The notes: generated from the sequence alone by a model not told the origin. Positions 18,563 through 28,601 are shown, counted from the first letter of the stretch. The stretch is DNA of 64,000 nt from Roseibacillus sp. (GCA_002686085.1 NZAC01000011.1:87563-151562), one strand, 5' to 3'. Numbers and translations: made by a program.

Positions 18563-19993
18563 ATGAAGACCCTGTTGCCGCCACGACTCCCGGTTCTGCT
18601 CGCCCTCATCGCCTGCCTGACAACCCTTTCCTGTAGCAACAGGCCCAACACCCAGGTCAACGGCCCTCTCGTCAGCACAGTCCAGATTGGGGCCATGGCA
18701 AGTCGAGGAGCGATTCTGGCCAAGGTTCGCAGCCCGATCACCTCAACGAGAATGGGGCTCGCGATGCTGGCAGAGCGGACCGAGGAGCTGTTCCGGGGAA
18801 ACATCCCCTTTCCACTGGACCCCGGCCCTCGAGCAGAAGGACTCCCCGGTAGTCAGGAATTCTCAGCAGGGCTGACTCGGATCGGGCTTCCCGCACCTGA
18901 GCTTGGCACCGTTGAGATTCTTCTCGATGGGAAAGAATTTTTCCCAGCCCTGGAAGAAGAGCTTCGTCTGGCCCGTGAGTCCATCGACCTCCAGATCTAC
19001 ATCTGGGATAACGATGATATCAGCGTCGCCTACGCTGACATGGTGAAGCAACGAGCAACGGCTATCCCTACCAGGATTCTTCTGGATGACATTGGGTCCA
19101 CGATTTCCGCAAGTCTCAACCCAACCACCCCTGGTCCTCCTGGATTCCGAGCCGTGCCAGACATTACCACCTATCTTCGCCGCGACTCAGAGCTACAGCT
19201 TCGCCGTATTCTGGATCCTTGGGCCATTATCGATCATTGCAAGTTGCTCGTTTTCGACGGCAAAACCGCCCTGCTCGGAGGAATAAATATTGGACGAGAA
19301 TACTACTCAGAATGGCACGATCTGATGGTTCGCGTCAAAGGTCCCGTGGTGAACCAGCTCCAGAATGAATTTAACAAAAAATGGCGCACCGCCCATCCAC
19401 TGGGAGACCTTGCTCTTCTCTTCCCGCCTCCGCCCTCACCGGCGAGAGCCGGTTTACCTTCTTCCAAATCATTCCCGGTTCGCATTCTGAGAACCAATCT
19501 CCTTGAAGGCCGCCGGGAACCCCTCACTGCGATCCTGGAAGCTATCAGAGCGAGCCGCAACCGCATTTGGATTGAGAACGAATACATCACCAGCGACCGC
19601 ATCCTTGATGCTCTGCTTGGAGCCTGCCGGCGCGGCGTCGACGTCAGGGTAATCATTCCAAAACTTCCCTTCGAAGAAATCATGGAGATTGCTAACCACC
19701 AAGCCGCAGGCGAACTCCTGCGAGCTGGCGCTAAAGTCTACCGCTACCCCGGGATGACCCACATGAAAGCGGCTATCTGCGACGGATGGGCAACTGTTGG
19801 CGCAACGAACTTCGACACCCACAGCCTGCAGATCAGCCATGAGCTCAATATCTCTTTCAATGATCCCAGAACCGTTGAGACCCTCGCGAGGCGTGTTTTC
19901 AAGGCCGACTTCGCCGTCTCCAAGTCGCTTACCATTGAGGATACCAAGCACTGGCTAAACCCTATCGCGGAAACCCTCGCCGATCAACTTTGA
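18563..19993 (+). CDS. Phospholipase D / cardiolipin synthase-like lipoprotein
   Basis: 476 residues. The ATG at 18563 starts a lipoprotein signal with lipobox TLSC (Cys24). Two HKD catalytic motifs are present in slightly divergent form: H225-C-K227 with D232 (DHCKLLVFDGKTALLGG) and H400-M-K402 with D407 (THMKAAICDGWATVG), so both halves of the active site look intact. The family transfers or hydrolyses phosphatidyl groups; cardiolipin synthases are usually membrane-anchored by helices, whereas this one appears anchored by lipid, suggesting an envelope-facing enzyme. It may be cotranscribed with the HTTM-like gene. Confidence 0.9.
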   Translation: MKTLLPPRLPVLLALIACLTTLSCSNRPNTQVNGPLVSTVQIGAMASRGAILAKVRSPITSTRMGLAMLAERTEELFRGNIPFPLDPGPRAEGLPGSQEFSAGLTRIGLPAPELGTVEILLDGKEFFPALEEELRLARESIDLQIYIWDNDDISVAYADMVKQRATAIPTRILLDDIGSTISASLNPTTPGPPGFRAVPDITTYLRRDSELQLRRILDPWAIIDHCKLLVFDGKTALLGGINIGREYYSEWHDLMVRVKGPVVNQLQNEFNKKWRTAHPLGDLALLFPPPPSPARAGLPSSKSFPVRILRTNLLEGRREPLTAILEAIRASRNRIWIENEYITSDRILDALLGACRRGVDVRVIIPKLPFEEIMEIANHQAAGELLRAGAKVYRYPGMTHMKAAICDGWATVGATNFDTHSLQISHELNISFNDPRTVETLARRVFKADFAVSKSLTIEDTKHWLNPIAETLADQL

Positions 19994-20058
19994 GCAGCGC
20001 CTGACAGCGCAGTGTCAGCACGGATAGGACGAGGGCGCAGGACAGGCAATCAAGACCG

Positions 20059-20943
20059 TTAGCGGACAATACAGGTCTCCACTCCGTGCTTGAGGGATTT
20101 GAAGGGGTCCTCCCATGTCGGAATAAACTCCTGCGCGACGTAATCTGTGAATCCCGTCTTAATGATCTCTTTGATAATCGGCGGATAATTGATCTCCTGG
20201 CTGGCGTCTATCTCTCCCCTCCCCGGATTACCCGCCGTGTGGTAATGCCCGATGTAATCCTTGTATTCCCGGATCCGCCGAATGACATCCCCATTCATGA
20301 TTTCCACATGGTAAATGTCAAAGAGCAGCTTGAAGTTCTCCGAACCTACCTGCTTTACGAGATCCACACAAAAATCGACATCGTCCCCGAAGTAGCCGGC
20401 ATGGCCGGTCATCTTCCCCTCCGTGGCTCTCGAGTTAAGATGCTCAAAACAGATTGTGATCCCTTTCTTCTCGGCAAGAGGAACCACCTTTTTCCACGTA
20501 TCCACGCAGAGCTTAGCGGCCTTGGTGTCGTCCATCCCATCGTATCTCATTCCCGTAAAGGTAATGACTCGCTTTGCCTTGACCTGACTTGCCACCTCGA
20601 TGCCATCTTTCAGCTTTTCGATCACCATATCCGTATATTTTGGATCACATGGCCCCTGCGCAAATCCATGGCTTCCAACCAGGGAGATCTCAAGACCAAG
20701 TTCCATCACATCCTTATAGGCTGCCTGCGGAATTCCCTCCATCCCGTGCATGCCAAGCTTGACGCACCACTCTCCCAGCTCTTTGGGCTTCACCCCTCGA
20801 CCCCCAAAACACCAGCCCATCACTGAGTGCTTGAACGGCGTATCAATCTTTGCGGGCGCAGAGAGACCTCGTCCGGCAGACAGACCAAGTCCCCCTGCTG
20901 TAAGGGCCGCTCTACTGATAAAATTTCGTCTAGAGAAACTCAT
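20059..20943 (-). CDS. Tat-exported hydroxypyruvate isomerase-like TIM-barrel protein
   Basis: 294 residues from ATG 20943, with a Tat signal (SRRNFISRAALTAGGLGLSAG). The xylose-isomerase-like barrel carries the metal ligands expected for the hydroxypyruvate isomerase group: ICFEHLNSR (Glu), LLFDIYHVEIMNGD (Asp and His), GHYHTAGNPGRGEID (His) and VAQEFIPT (Glu). Cytoplasmic Hyi interconverts hydroxypyruvate and tartronate semialdehyde; exported PVC homologs have no confirmed substrate and are usually called sugar isomerase/epimerases. It lies divergently from a sulfatase, with 87 bp between starts. Confidence 0.9.
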   Translation of the reverse strand: MSFSRRNFISRAALTAGGLGLSAGRGLSAPAKIDTPFKHSVMGWCFGGRGVKPKELGEWCVKLGMHGMEGIPQAAYKDVMELGLEISLVGSHGFAQGPCDPKYTDMVIEKLKDGIEVASQVKAKRVITFTGMRYDGMDDTKAAKLCVDTWKKVVPLAEKKGITICFEHLNSRATEGKMTGHAGYFGDDVDFCVDLVKQVGSENFKLLFDIYHVEIMNGDVIRRIREYKDYIGHYHTAGNPGRGEIDASQEINYPPIIKEIIKTGFTDYVAQEFIPTWEDPFKSLKHGVETCIVR

Positions 20944-21030
20944 AGGGTCATCGTAAGACAACGGAACGCCAGTTTCCAACCCACAAAAACGCTTAGGGCT
21001 TTGCGGACCCCGGGAGACTAGCTAGAGAAA

Positions 21031-22590
21031 ATGTTCACACCCTCTATTCCCGTGTCTGTTTGCCACCTCTTTTTTTCCCACTCCACACTGCACCTCGCCC
21101 TTCTCCTATCTAGCCTCTGTAGCTATGCCACGGGAGAGCAGCAGGGCAGGAGAACAAAGGACCTCCCTAATTTTATTGTCATTCTGGCTGATGACCTTGC
21201 CTGGAACGATATCGGCGCCTTCGGCAACACAAAGGTTCACACTCCAAATCTCGACCAACTTGCCTCTCAGGGAATGTGCTTCGATCAGGCGTTTCTCACC
21301 TCCAGCTCATGCTCCCCGAGCCGTGCGAGCATTCTCACCGGCCGATACCCTCACCAGACAGGCGCGGAGCAGCTCCACTGGCCGATACCAGAATCGCAGA
21401 AAATTTTCCCGGAGCGCCTGAAGCTTGCAGGATACTTTGTCGCAGCAGCAGGCAAATGGCATCTTGGCGAGGCCATGCGCAAGCACTTTTCCATGGTCCG
21501 GGAGGTGGACACTTCAGGTTTCCAACTCCCCGCAAATCCGGGAGCCGGAGCCAACGATAAGTTTGCGGAGTCCTCGACGGGTGATGATCGGAGCGGATGC
21601 ACCGAGTGGGTAAACCTTCTGCGTGAAAGAGATCCACAAAAGCCCTTTTTCCTCTGGCTCGCAGCAGTCGACCCTCACCGTCCCTATGAGGATCGGATCT
21701 CGACACAGCCTCACCCTCCGGAGGACGTCCTCCTCCCTCCCTATCATCCGGATACCGATCTGGTGCGCCGGGACTACGCCAGATATTACGACGAGATTCG
21801 CAGGCTTGACCGCTTCGTGGGACTCGTTCTCAACGAGCTCGAGCTTCAAAAAGCAGCTGATAACACGATGGTGATCTTCCTCAGTGATAACGGACGTCCT
21901 TTTCCTCGTGATAAGACCTCTCTTTACGACAGCGGAATTCGGACACCACTCATCATTCGCTGGCCAACTACGATCAAGCCGGCGTCACGCTGTCACCAAC
22001 TTGTCAGCGCAATTGACCTTGCTCCTACGATCCTCGCTCTTGCTGGGTTCCCGGCCGGTCCGTCCTACGTAGGAAAAAGCTTTACCCCGCTGCTAGAGGG
22101 AAAAGACACCGCTATCCGTGATGCAGTATTTGCCGAGAAAAATTGGCACGATTATGAAGACCGCTCACACGCTGTCAGGGACAAACGCTTCAAATACATT
22201 GTGAACCACTATGCGGATCTTCCGGCAACGCCCCCGGCCGATGCGGCCCGAAGCGACACCTTCAAGGAAATGCAGCGTCTGAGGGCAGCAGGAACCCTGC
22301 CGGAGGTGCAATCCAGCTGTTTCCTTGCACCAAGACCACGGGAAGAGCTTTATGATCTCAAAGCAGACCCTCATGAACTCAGGAATATCGCAGGACTGCC
22401 TGCTCATGAGGACACGCTCACGCGCCTGCGCGCTGAGTATCGCCAGTGGCGGGTCCGAACGCAGGAAAAGACCCCTCGCTTGAGAACCCCTGATGAGTTT
22501 GACCGGGTCACCGGTAAACCAACCCCGGCCCGCATCCGCCCCCGTTGGTCGAAACAGAAGATGATCGAAGAGGGTATTATTCTTCCCTGA
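21031..22590 (+). CDS. Secreted sulfatase
   Basis: 519 residues with a long hydrophobic N-terminus (cleavage probably near ATGEQ). FIVILADDLAWND gives the Asp pair, CSPSR with ILTGR is the formylglycine motif, AAAGKWHLGE the basic active-site motif, and VIFLSDNGRPFPRDK the C-terminal metal site. The order and spacing match the S1 sulfatases found in marine polysaccharide-degrading PVC bacteria. Acts outside the cytoplasm on a sulfate ester of unknown position. It faces the ferritin-like gene tail to tail and is divergent from the Hyi-like gene. Confidence 0.93.
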   Translation: MFTPSIPVSVCHLFFSHSTLHLALLLSSLCSYATGEQQGRRTKDLPNFIVILADDLAWNDIGAFGNTKVHTPNLDQLASQGMCFDQAFLTSSSCSPSRASILTGRYPHQTGAEQLHWPIPESQKIFPERLKLAGYFVAAAGKWHLGEAMRKHFSMVREVDTSGFQLPANPGAGANDKFAESSTGDDRSGCTEWVNLLRERDPQKPFFLWLAAVDPHRPYEDRISTQPHPPEDVLLPPYHPDTDLVRRDYARYYDEIRRLDRFVGLVLNELELQKAADNTMVIFLSDNGRPFPRDKTSLYDSGIRTPLIIRWPTTIKPASRCHQLVSAIDLAPTILALAGFPAGPSYVGKSFTPLLEGKDTAIRDAVFAEKNWHDYEDRSHAVRDKRFKYIVNHYADLPATPPADAARSDTFKEMQRLRAAGTLPEVQSSCFLAPRPREELYDLKADPHELRNIAGLPAHEDTLTRLRAEYRQWRVRTQEKTPRLRTPDEFDRVTGKPTPARIRPRWSKQKMIEEGIILP

Positions 22591-22613
22591 TCTGTAGCGA
22601 GGCAGGCGCCCTT

Positions 22614-24083
22614 CTAACTGTCGGAGTCGATTTTCTGCAGGTCTGCCCTCGTCTCGGCGTAACTCCGGTCATACGCAACTACCCGGGGATCGGGTTCCTC
22701 TCCCCGGTTCTTACACACCTCCCTGTAAAGATCAGGCCACCAGTTATGATGCTCGGTCAACCCCTCTTCCTTCCACTTCTCCCACTCAGAAACAACCTTG
22801 TTCCAGCAAGCGTTTCCATATTCCGCTGCAGCCTCGGTTGTTTCAAAGTCCTTTACGTACCACTCCCGTCCAATCCGCGCATGCAGCACCTCATCCGCCC
22901 AGTCAAAATCCTGAATCAACTCGGAAAACACGTCACCTGAATCCGTTCCCAGCTCCCATTCAAAACGCTTTCCGGTCTTTGACATGAGCCCCTGTTCGAT
23001 GAACCAGAGAACCGCGTGACGCTCCCGCGGGGTCAGTTGCTGGTTCAGCCCCTTCGACCACGTAGAATTGACCCGAACCGTAGCCGGCCAGTTGACCCCG
23101 GAGCGAGCAAAGCCCACTTCGCCCATCATGGCATGCCGAGCCTCATCCCATAGCTGCCGGGTCATGTCTCTGTAAAACCCCCACGGCTTCTTACTTCCCT
23201 CTTCTTCTCCCTTTCCTGTGACCGTTTCATAGAGAATCGAGGCCATCATTTCCGGGACATCGATTTCCCGCAGGCGCTTGAAGAACATCATGAAGACCTT
23301 ATCACGACTCTCAAACGATGAGTCGTGCAGAAACTCCTCCGCGTGCACTCCCATGTTGTATGGATCAGGAAATCTCTCGTCCCTTTTAGGCGTGCTGTCA
23401 TAGACAAATTCCTCGGAAGAGTAGCGTGGATTTGGCGCAGCAACTGGCTCTCTGGTTGCCGCCAGCCCTCCTGCTGCCGCAAGCCAGCCCTTCAGTTCCT
23501 CCCGCCACTCCTGCAGGTCCTCATGCGGACCAGAAACGGCCTCTTCCAGAGCCTTACAGGATGCCTCTCCCCACCCAATCATCTCCTCCAGTTCCTGCAG
23601 AATCACCCGTAAAAGCCGGAGGCTTGGAGCATCAGTCAGGGGGTTGGTATCTTCGCTGTATTCCTTCATGCTCTCACGCAGAGCGGGAAGCGCCACCCGA
23701 TAGAGCCCTTCCATTACCATCCCGCAATCCGGCGCGTTTCGAATCTCATCAAACAGAACCTGAAGGTTCTGGTCAGGAACACGATGCAGACGCAGGGGCG
23801 GGTGGCGCAATTCTGCAACCCGGTCCCTGAGAAGGGTAATGTGCTCTGCAATAAGATGCGCATGATAACTATAACCCATTTTCAACTCATAAATCGGCTC
23901 ACAGGCAATTCGGGTGAGGAGCACCTGCCACGTGCGCTGCAAGGCGTAGTGGAAGCACTTCAGACGGTCTACACACTCCTGCACCCCTATCCCCGGCCCC
24001 GCAGCACCAGCAAAGGTCGCCACGCCGGCAAGCTCCGGGAGTCCATGAAGGGAACGGTATTTATCCATTGCTTGTTGATTCAT
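22614..24083 (-). CDS. Two-bundle ferritin-like (possible diiron) protein
   Basis: 489 residues, cytoplasmic. ATG 24083 follows GGAAGAGA. The C-terminal half (~255-415) has four long helices carrying a carboxylate-bridged diiron pattern: a Glu around 278-286, EARH (Glu314, His317), Glu363, and DEVLH (Glu398, His401). The N-terminal half (~35-185) is also all-helical with a YHAHLIAEH segment, looking like a second, altered bundle. The pattern fits ferritin-like oxidases or hydroxylases (MiaE and DUF455 are distant comparisons). I do not know a function for this family. Downstream of the DUF1080 gene by 149 bp, possibly the same transcript. Confidence 0.85.
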   Translation of the reverse strand: MNQQAMDKYRSLHGLPELAGVATFAGAAGPGIGVQECVDRLKCFHYALQRTWQVLLTRIACEPIYELKMGYSYHAHLIAEHITLLRDRVAELRHPPLRLHRVPDQNLQVLFDEIRNAPDCGMVMEGLYRVALPALRESMKEYSEDTNPLTDAPSLRLLRVILQELEEMIGWGEASCKALEEAVSGPHEDLQEWREELKGWLAAAGGLAATREPVAAPNPRYSSEEFVYDSTPKRDERFPDPYNMGVHAEEFLHDSSFESRDKVFMMFFKRLREIDVPEMMASILYETVTGKGEEEGSKKPWGFYRDMTRQLWDEARHAMMGEVGFARSGVNWPATVRVNSTWSKGLNQQLTPRERHAVLWFIEQGLMSKTGKRFEWELGTDSGDVFSELIQDFDWADEVLHARIGREWYVKDFETTEAAAEYGNACWNKVVSEWEKWKEEGLTEHHNWWPDLYREVCKNRGEEPDPRVVAYDRSYAETRADLQKIDSDS

Positions 24084-24232
24084 CGGTTTCTCTTCCAACG
24101 GTAGCGATAATACTCCCTCGCACAATACCAAGACACGATTCATCCAGCCCCATCGCAAGGCTTCTGGATGCCCGCCCTGCCCCGGCGGCACCTGCACAAC
24201 TACCGCCTTCCCCGGCGTTCCACGCCTCGAGC

Positions 24233-24895
24233 CTATTTAGATTCGCGGATCTTCAAATTCCGCCACGCCACCGTAAAGGGCCCCCGGTTTCCGACGCCAT
24301 GAACCTGCAGGCCGATAAACCCACTCGGGTGACTTTCAAACGCTTTCTCGTGGACGAGGTCAGAGACTTGCTCTCCATTCACCCAGACTTGGATCCGCGA
24401 ACCTTTCGCTTTTACGAGATACTTGTTCCACTCGCCGTCCTTGAAGTGCTTGTGGGGCTTGCGACTCTCCTTCGGAGTCATCCACCCGTAGCAGGCCTCG
24501 CCATAGACGTAACCGGCCTCCGCACCTTTGGCCCCGCTCGCCTCGATCTCGATCTGCGGCCCATTCACCCGCTGCTTGGGGTCATCATTCTTCGTCTTGG
24601 ACCGGATCTGCACCCCTGAGTTCAATTGATTGTGACACTTGACCTCAAAAGTCAGCTCAAAGTCTCCATATTTCTTGTCTGTGCACAGAAACGAGTTGGG
24701 ACTGCCCTTCGCAGTAGTTCCTAAAATGGTCCCATCCACCACCTCGTATGTAGCAGACCCGTTTCGCTGGGTAAATCCACTGAGATCCTTGCCGTTGAAA
24801 AGATCCTTCCAACCGGATTCCTTATGATGATCCGCCACACATGGGAGGACCAGAAGATGGGAAAACAACAGAATAGGGGCAGCGAGTAGTTTCAT
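24233..24895 (-). CDS. Secreted DUF1080 (3-keto-disaccharide hydrolase domain) protein
   Basis: 220 residues. Signal peptide MKLLAAPILLFSHLLVLPCVA. The DUF1080 hallmarks are clear: WKDLFNGKDLSGF, NSGVQIRSK, GPQIEIEASG, GEWNKYLVKAKG and GFIGLQVHGVG with NLKIRES at the end. It is a different subtype from the copy at 9474-10175: shorter, with the QIEIE block in place of YEVQVLDSYG. Likely periplasmic carbohydrate-binding or hydrolase role. Lies 82 bp downstream of the PQQ-propeller gene on the same strand. Confidence 0.92.
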   Translation of the reverse strand: MKLLAAPILLFSHLLVLPCVADHHKESGWKDLFNGKDLSGFTQRNGSATYEVVDGTILGTTAKGSPNSFLCTDKKYGDFELTFEVKCHNQLNSGVQIRSKTKNDDPKQRVNGPQIEIEASGAKGAEAGYVYGEACYGWMTPKESRKPHKHFKDGEWNKYLVKAKGSRIQVWVNGEQVSDLVHEKAFESHPSGFIGLQVHGVGNRGPFTVAWRNLKIRESK

Positions 24896-24977
24896 AATAA
24901 TATCTATGTTCTCTTACGCAGGAGGGTCCAGTGATATATCACAAACGACATTCTCCAACTCCGAAATCAGGGTTCTC

Positions 24978-26312
24978 TCACTCTGCAAGGTCAATCCGGA
25001 TGAGCTCCTTGTCGTTTCGGAGAAAAACTGAACGCATCGCAAAGGCGGGATGACTCCAGAGCACCTTCCTTGAGCCAGAAGTGTTAGTGGGCTCCAGAAC
25101 CCGCGCACGACTCACCTCGCGGTATCCTTGCGGTGAAAGCTCCGCCACAATGAGATCCCCCATTTCGCCAAGGATCCAGAACTGCTTGTTGCCTGGATGG
25201 TAGACCAGAAAGGCGGTTCCATACCGTGGAACTCTGGAACGGGTAGCGATTTCCGGGGACAGGCAGGGAGCTCGACTTTCCCAGAGGCGCTTTCCGGATT
25301 CCATCTCTACCGCCATCAACGCGCTCCTGTCGACGTCAACGCCATAGATAATACCATCCAGAAGATAGGGCGTACTATTGACAGGGTAGACTCCTTCTTT
25401 CGGACCACTCCTCCACAAAATCTTCGCCGCAGGGCGCTCATTACTTAATTCGATCATCCCGCCGATACGATTGTATCCGCTAACGAACAGCCTGTTGCCC
25501 AGCTTTCTTGGCATCGCGATTGCTGATCCATTCGTCGGCTTTATTGGGACACTCCAATATACCCTGCCAGTTTCTGGATCGTGTCCCGTTACCCCAGCTG
25601 GATGCCAGGCAATGAGCTGCTGGGTTCCTCCATGGTCCACAATCTGGAGAGGACAGTAGCCACCATGACGTGCGGAGAGAGCCCTCCATATCTCCTTTCC
25701 CGTCAGACGATCGAAAGCCACGATCAGCGAGCCTTCCCCTCCAACCATGCAGATGATCATCTCCCCATGGACCAGCGGGGGAGAGGAGTGCCCCCACATC
25801 GGCAGCGGCGCTCCGTATTCCTCTGCTAAGTTCTTCTGCCACTGGATCTTCCCGTCCGTTGTAAAGCAGGCAAGGTGACCCATGGTCCCAAGTGTGAATA
25901 CCTGATCTTCTACCACCGTCGGAGTCGCTCTGGGTCCCCCGGGATAAGACACCTCATAGTCTCGCCGTTCCTCATGACTCCAGAGCATTTTTCCCGTTGA
26001 GGCGTCCAGACAAAGAACCCGCTCCCTGCCTGCCAGTTTTGCCTGCGCGCCCGCATCATTAATGATTTTCCCTTCGTCAATGATGAGATCCATCAGGTAG
26101 ACCCTTCCCCCAGAAACAGCGGGGCCGGAATAACCGGTGCTTACCGGCGCCCTCCAGACCACAGCGGGACCTCCCTCCGGCAATCGCCGGACCACCCCTT
26201 CCTCGCGCCATGTTGCGTCTCGATCTTTGCCGAGCCACTGGGGCCAGTCATCAGCCTTGAGCGGGCTGATTCCGCACAGCAGCACTGGCAGCAAATAAAG
26301 CAATCGATTCAT
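24978..26312 (-). CDS. Secreted PQQ-binding-like beta-propeller protein
   Basis: 444 residues from ATG 26312; signal peptide MNRLLYLLPVLLCGISPLKA. The mature start DWPQWLGKDRDATW is typical of PVC outer-membrane-assembly-like (BamB-like) WD/PQQ propellers. Repeats contain the tryptophan-docking sequence: DASTGKMLWS, DRLTGKEIWR, DPETGRVYWS and EMESGKRLWES. No quinone-binding Cys pair or catalytic residues were seen, so dehydrogenase activity is not supported. Divergent from a sulfatase with only 65 bp between starts, which must hold both promoters. Confidence 0.9.
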   Translation of the reverse strand: MNRLLYLLPVLLCGISPLKADDWPQWLGKDRDATWREEGVVRRLPEGGPAVVWRAPVSTGYSGPAVSGGRVYLMDLIIDEGKIINDAGAQAKLAGRERVLCLDASTGKMLWSHEERRDYEVSYPGGPRATPTVVEDQVFTLGTMGHLACFTTDGKIQWQKNLAEEYGAPLPMWGHSSPPLVHGEMIICMVGGEGSLIVAFDRLTGKEIWRALSARHGGYCPLQIVDHGGTQQLIAWHPAGVTGHDPETGRVYWSVPIKPTNGSAIAMPRKLGNRLFVSGYNRIGGMIELSNERPAAKILWRSGPKEGVYPVNSTPYLLDGIIYGVDVDRSALMAVEMESGKRLWESRAPCLSPEIATRSRVPRYGTAFLVYHPGNKQFWILGEMGDLIVAELSPQGYREVSRARVLEPTNTSGSRKVLWSHPAFAMRSVFLRNDKELIRIDLAE

Positions 26313-26377
26313 ATCGTAAAACATCGGGCCGCAAGCCACCCTTCTTGTCAACCCTACCAGTATATTACTCGATCACC

Positions 26378-27799
26378 ATGATCCGGCTTTTTCTCCCTTT
26401 CCTGCTTCTACTCAGCCCTCCCTCTTTTGCCGAAGAGACTAACACCCCCAACTTCATCCTCTGCATGGCTGATGACCTGGGATGGGGAGACTCCGGCTTC
26501 AATGGCCACCCAAAGATCATTACTCCTCATCTCGATGAGATGGCCGGAGCGGGGGTTCGTCTCACCCGCTTTTACGCTGGAGCTCCAGTCTGCTCCCCAA
26601 CCCGCGGCAGCTGTCTCACGGGTCGTAATCCCTTCCGGTATGGCATTCCGACCGCCAACACTGGACACCTCCGTGAGGAAGAAATCAGCCTCCCTGAGCT
26701 TCTCTCCATGAAAGGATACACCAGCGGCCTGTTCGGCAAATGGCATCTTGGCACTCTCAGCCCTGAGTTCAGTGGCAAGGGGGCCGGGCGGAAGGCTGGG
26801 CGGAACTTCATGACTCCACGGATGGCGGGGTTCAGCGAGTGGTTTGCCAGCGAGTTCTCAATCGCCACTTACAACCCCTACGATCCTGAGAATGGACATT
26901 GTGCAGCCGCTCGCGAAGGAGACATGCGGGCCCTTTTCTGGCATAATGGAAAGCCACTCGCCGAGCCTCTCAAGGGCTGCACCTCCGAGATGGTCATGGA
27001 CAGGGCTCTCCCCTTCATCAGCCGTGCCACGGAACAGAAAACCCCATTCTTTGTCGCTATCTGGTTTCATGCTCCCCACCTTCCGGTTGTTGGTCACCCC
27101 GAATATATGAGGGCCCACTATCAGGGTTTGCCCGATAATCAGCAGCAATATTTCAGCTGTATCACCGCACTCGACGCCCAGATGGGGCGGCTGCGCGCGC
27201 ATCTCAGAAAGCTCGGTATCGAAAGCAATACCATGCTGTGCTTTTCGAGTGACAATGGCCCGGAGGGAAATCCAGGACCGCGGGGAAACGCACAGGGAAC
27301 TGCCGGTGAGTTCCGGGGACGGAAACGCAGTCTCTACGAGGGAGGATTACGTGTTCCCGCGCTCGTCGAATGGCCCGGGACGTTGCAACCCCGTGACGTC
27401 AAAGTCCCATGTGTAAGTAGCGATTACTTTCCCACAATTTCTGCCATTGCTGCCCTCCCCCTAGCCAAACGCCCCTACGACGGCATAAATATTCTTCCAA
27501 TTCTGAAAGGAAAAAAGAGCCAGCGGAATCACTCCATCGGCTTTCGCTTCGGCAAGGATCGCACCCTCGTCGACGACCGCTATAAGCTCGTCCATAATGC
27601 TGGAGGCCTCAGCCGTCGTCGCTCAGATAATGGCACGACACCTGTAAGAGAATTTGAACTCTATGACCTCGATTCCGACCCCTCTGAGACGCAAAACATT
27701 GCTACCTCTTCTCCTGCGGTAATGGCCCGCATGAAAGGCGAACTCATCGCCTTCATCAAATCATGCACGGCAAGCGCTGAGGGTGCTGACTACCGCTAG
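26378..27799 (+). CDS. Secreted sulfatase
   Basis: 473 residues from ATG 26378, which gives the signal peptide MIRLFLPFLLLLSPPSFA. NFILCMADDLGWGD (metal Asp pair), CSPTR with SCLTGR (formylglycine motif), GLFGKWHLG and CFSSDNGPEG (C-terminal metal ligands) make this a standard S1 sulfatase of the arylsulfatase A-like type. The C-terminus has the usual ELYDLDSDPSE motif. Secreted; substrate unknown. The divergent start shared with the PQQ-propeller gene suggests joint control. Confidence 0.94.
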   Translation: MIRLFLPFLLLLSPPSFAEETNTPNFILCMADDLGWGDSGFNGHPKIITPHLDEMAGAGVRLTRFYAGAPVCSPTRGSCLTGRNPFRYGIPTANTGHLREEEISLPELLSMKGYTSGLFGKWHLGTLSPEFSGKGAGRKAGRNFMTPRMAGFSEWFASEFSIATYNPYDPENGHCAAAREGDMRALFWHNGKPLAEPLKGCTSEMVMDRALPFISRATEQKTPFFVAIWFHAPHLPVVGHPEYMRAHYQGLPDNQQQYFSCITALDAQMGRLRAHLRKLGIESNTMLCFSSDNGPEGNPGPRGNAQGTAGEFRGRKRSLYEGGLRVPALVEWPGTLQPRDVKVPCVSSDYFPTISAIAALPLAKRPYDGINILPILKGKKSQRNHSIGFRFGKDRTLVDDRYKLVHNAGGLSRRRSDNGTTPVREFELYDLDSDPSETQNIATSSPAVMARMKGELIAFIKSCTASAEGADYR

Positions 27800-28001
27800 G
27801 TCAGCACAGATCTCGCTGCGGCTGGCTAAGAGTCACTCTAATGATCCACCAAAATCCGGCAGCAAGATTTCGGCAGAAAACTAGGACATCAGGTTTTCTT
27901 ATCCGAAAATCTCGAAGATTCTTCGTGCTCTCTCGCTCAGGGAAGGGTAAACCCCGCACTCGATCCTTATTGGACCGACTCTCAATCCACCAATTTAAAT
28001 A

Positions 28002-28562
28002 ATGGCAGTCGTCGCGACCAAATTGAACAAGGGCCAGTGCATCCGCTACGAAGGAGACATGGGCGTCGTACTTCACATCGAGCACAGAACTCCAGGCAAG
28101 GGCAACGCCCTCATTGCAGCGACCATCCGCTCCTTCAATTCCGGAAATAAGAAAACCATCCGCTTTGCCTCTTCGGAAAAGGTCGACATTGTGGAAACCC
28201 AGCGTCAGAAGCTGGAGTTCTCATATTCCGACCCATCGGGGGCCCACTTCATGGACTTGGAGACCTATGAAACAATCACCCTCGACGAGAGCCTTGTTTC
28301 AGACTGCCGCAGCTTTCTAAAAGAAGGACAGGAGGTCGAAATCCTCTTCATCGAGGCAAACGCTGTGAGCGTGAGCCTGCCTGCCACCGTTGAGTTGAAA
28401 GTAACGGAATCCTCAGAGGGTATCAAGGGTGACACCGCTAACAACCCCACCAAACCCGCCACCCTTGAAACTGGAGCTACGGTGCAGGTTCCACTTTTCG
28501 TTAAACCCGATGATGTCCTCAAGATTAATACCGAGGATGGGAGTTACGCCGGGAGGGCCTGA
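28002..28562 (+). CDS. efp: Translation elongation factor P
   Basis: 186 residues, the usual EF-P length. Three beta-barrel domains: N-terminal KOW-like (KLNKGQCIRYEGDMGVVLHIEH), central OB and C-terminal OB ending in LKINTEDGSYAGRA, the family signature. The modified residue loop TPGKGNAL presents Lys33, so modification by an EpmA-type system or another lysine modification is possible; no modifying enzyme is in the window. EF-P relieves ribosome stalling at polyproline. No Shine-Dalgarno is seen before the ATG (ATTTAAATAATG). It stands alone between a sulfatase and an unrelated gene. Confidence 0.97.
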   Translation: MAVVATKLNKGQCIRYEGDMGVVLHIEHRTPGKGNALIAATIRSFNSGNKKTIRFASSEKVDIVETQRQKLEFSYSDPSGAHFMDLETYETITLDESLVSDCRSFLKEGQEVEILFIEANAVSVSLPATVELKVTESSEGIKGDTANNPTKPATLETGATVQVPLFVKPDDVLKINTEDGSYAGRA

Positions 28563-28601
28563 GCTTGGGAAAACTCTGGTAGTTGATTCCATCCCATCAG
28601 A

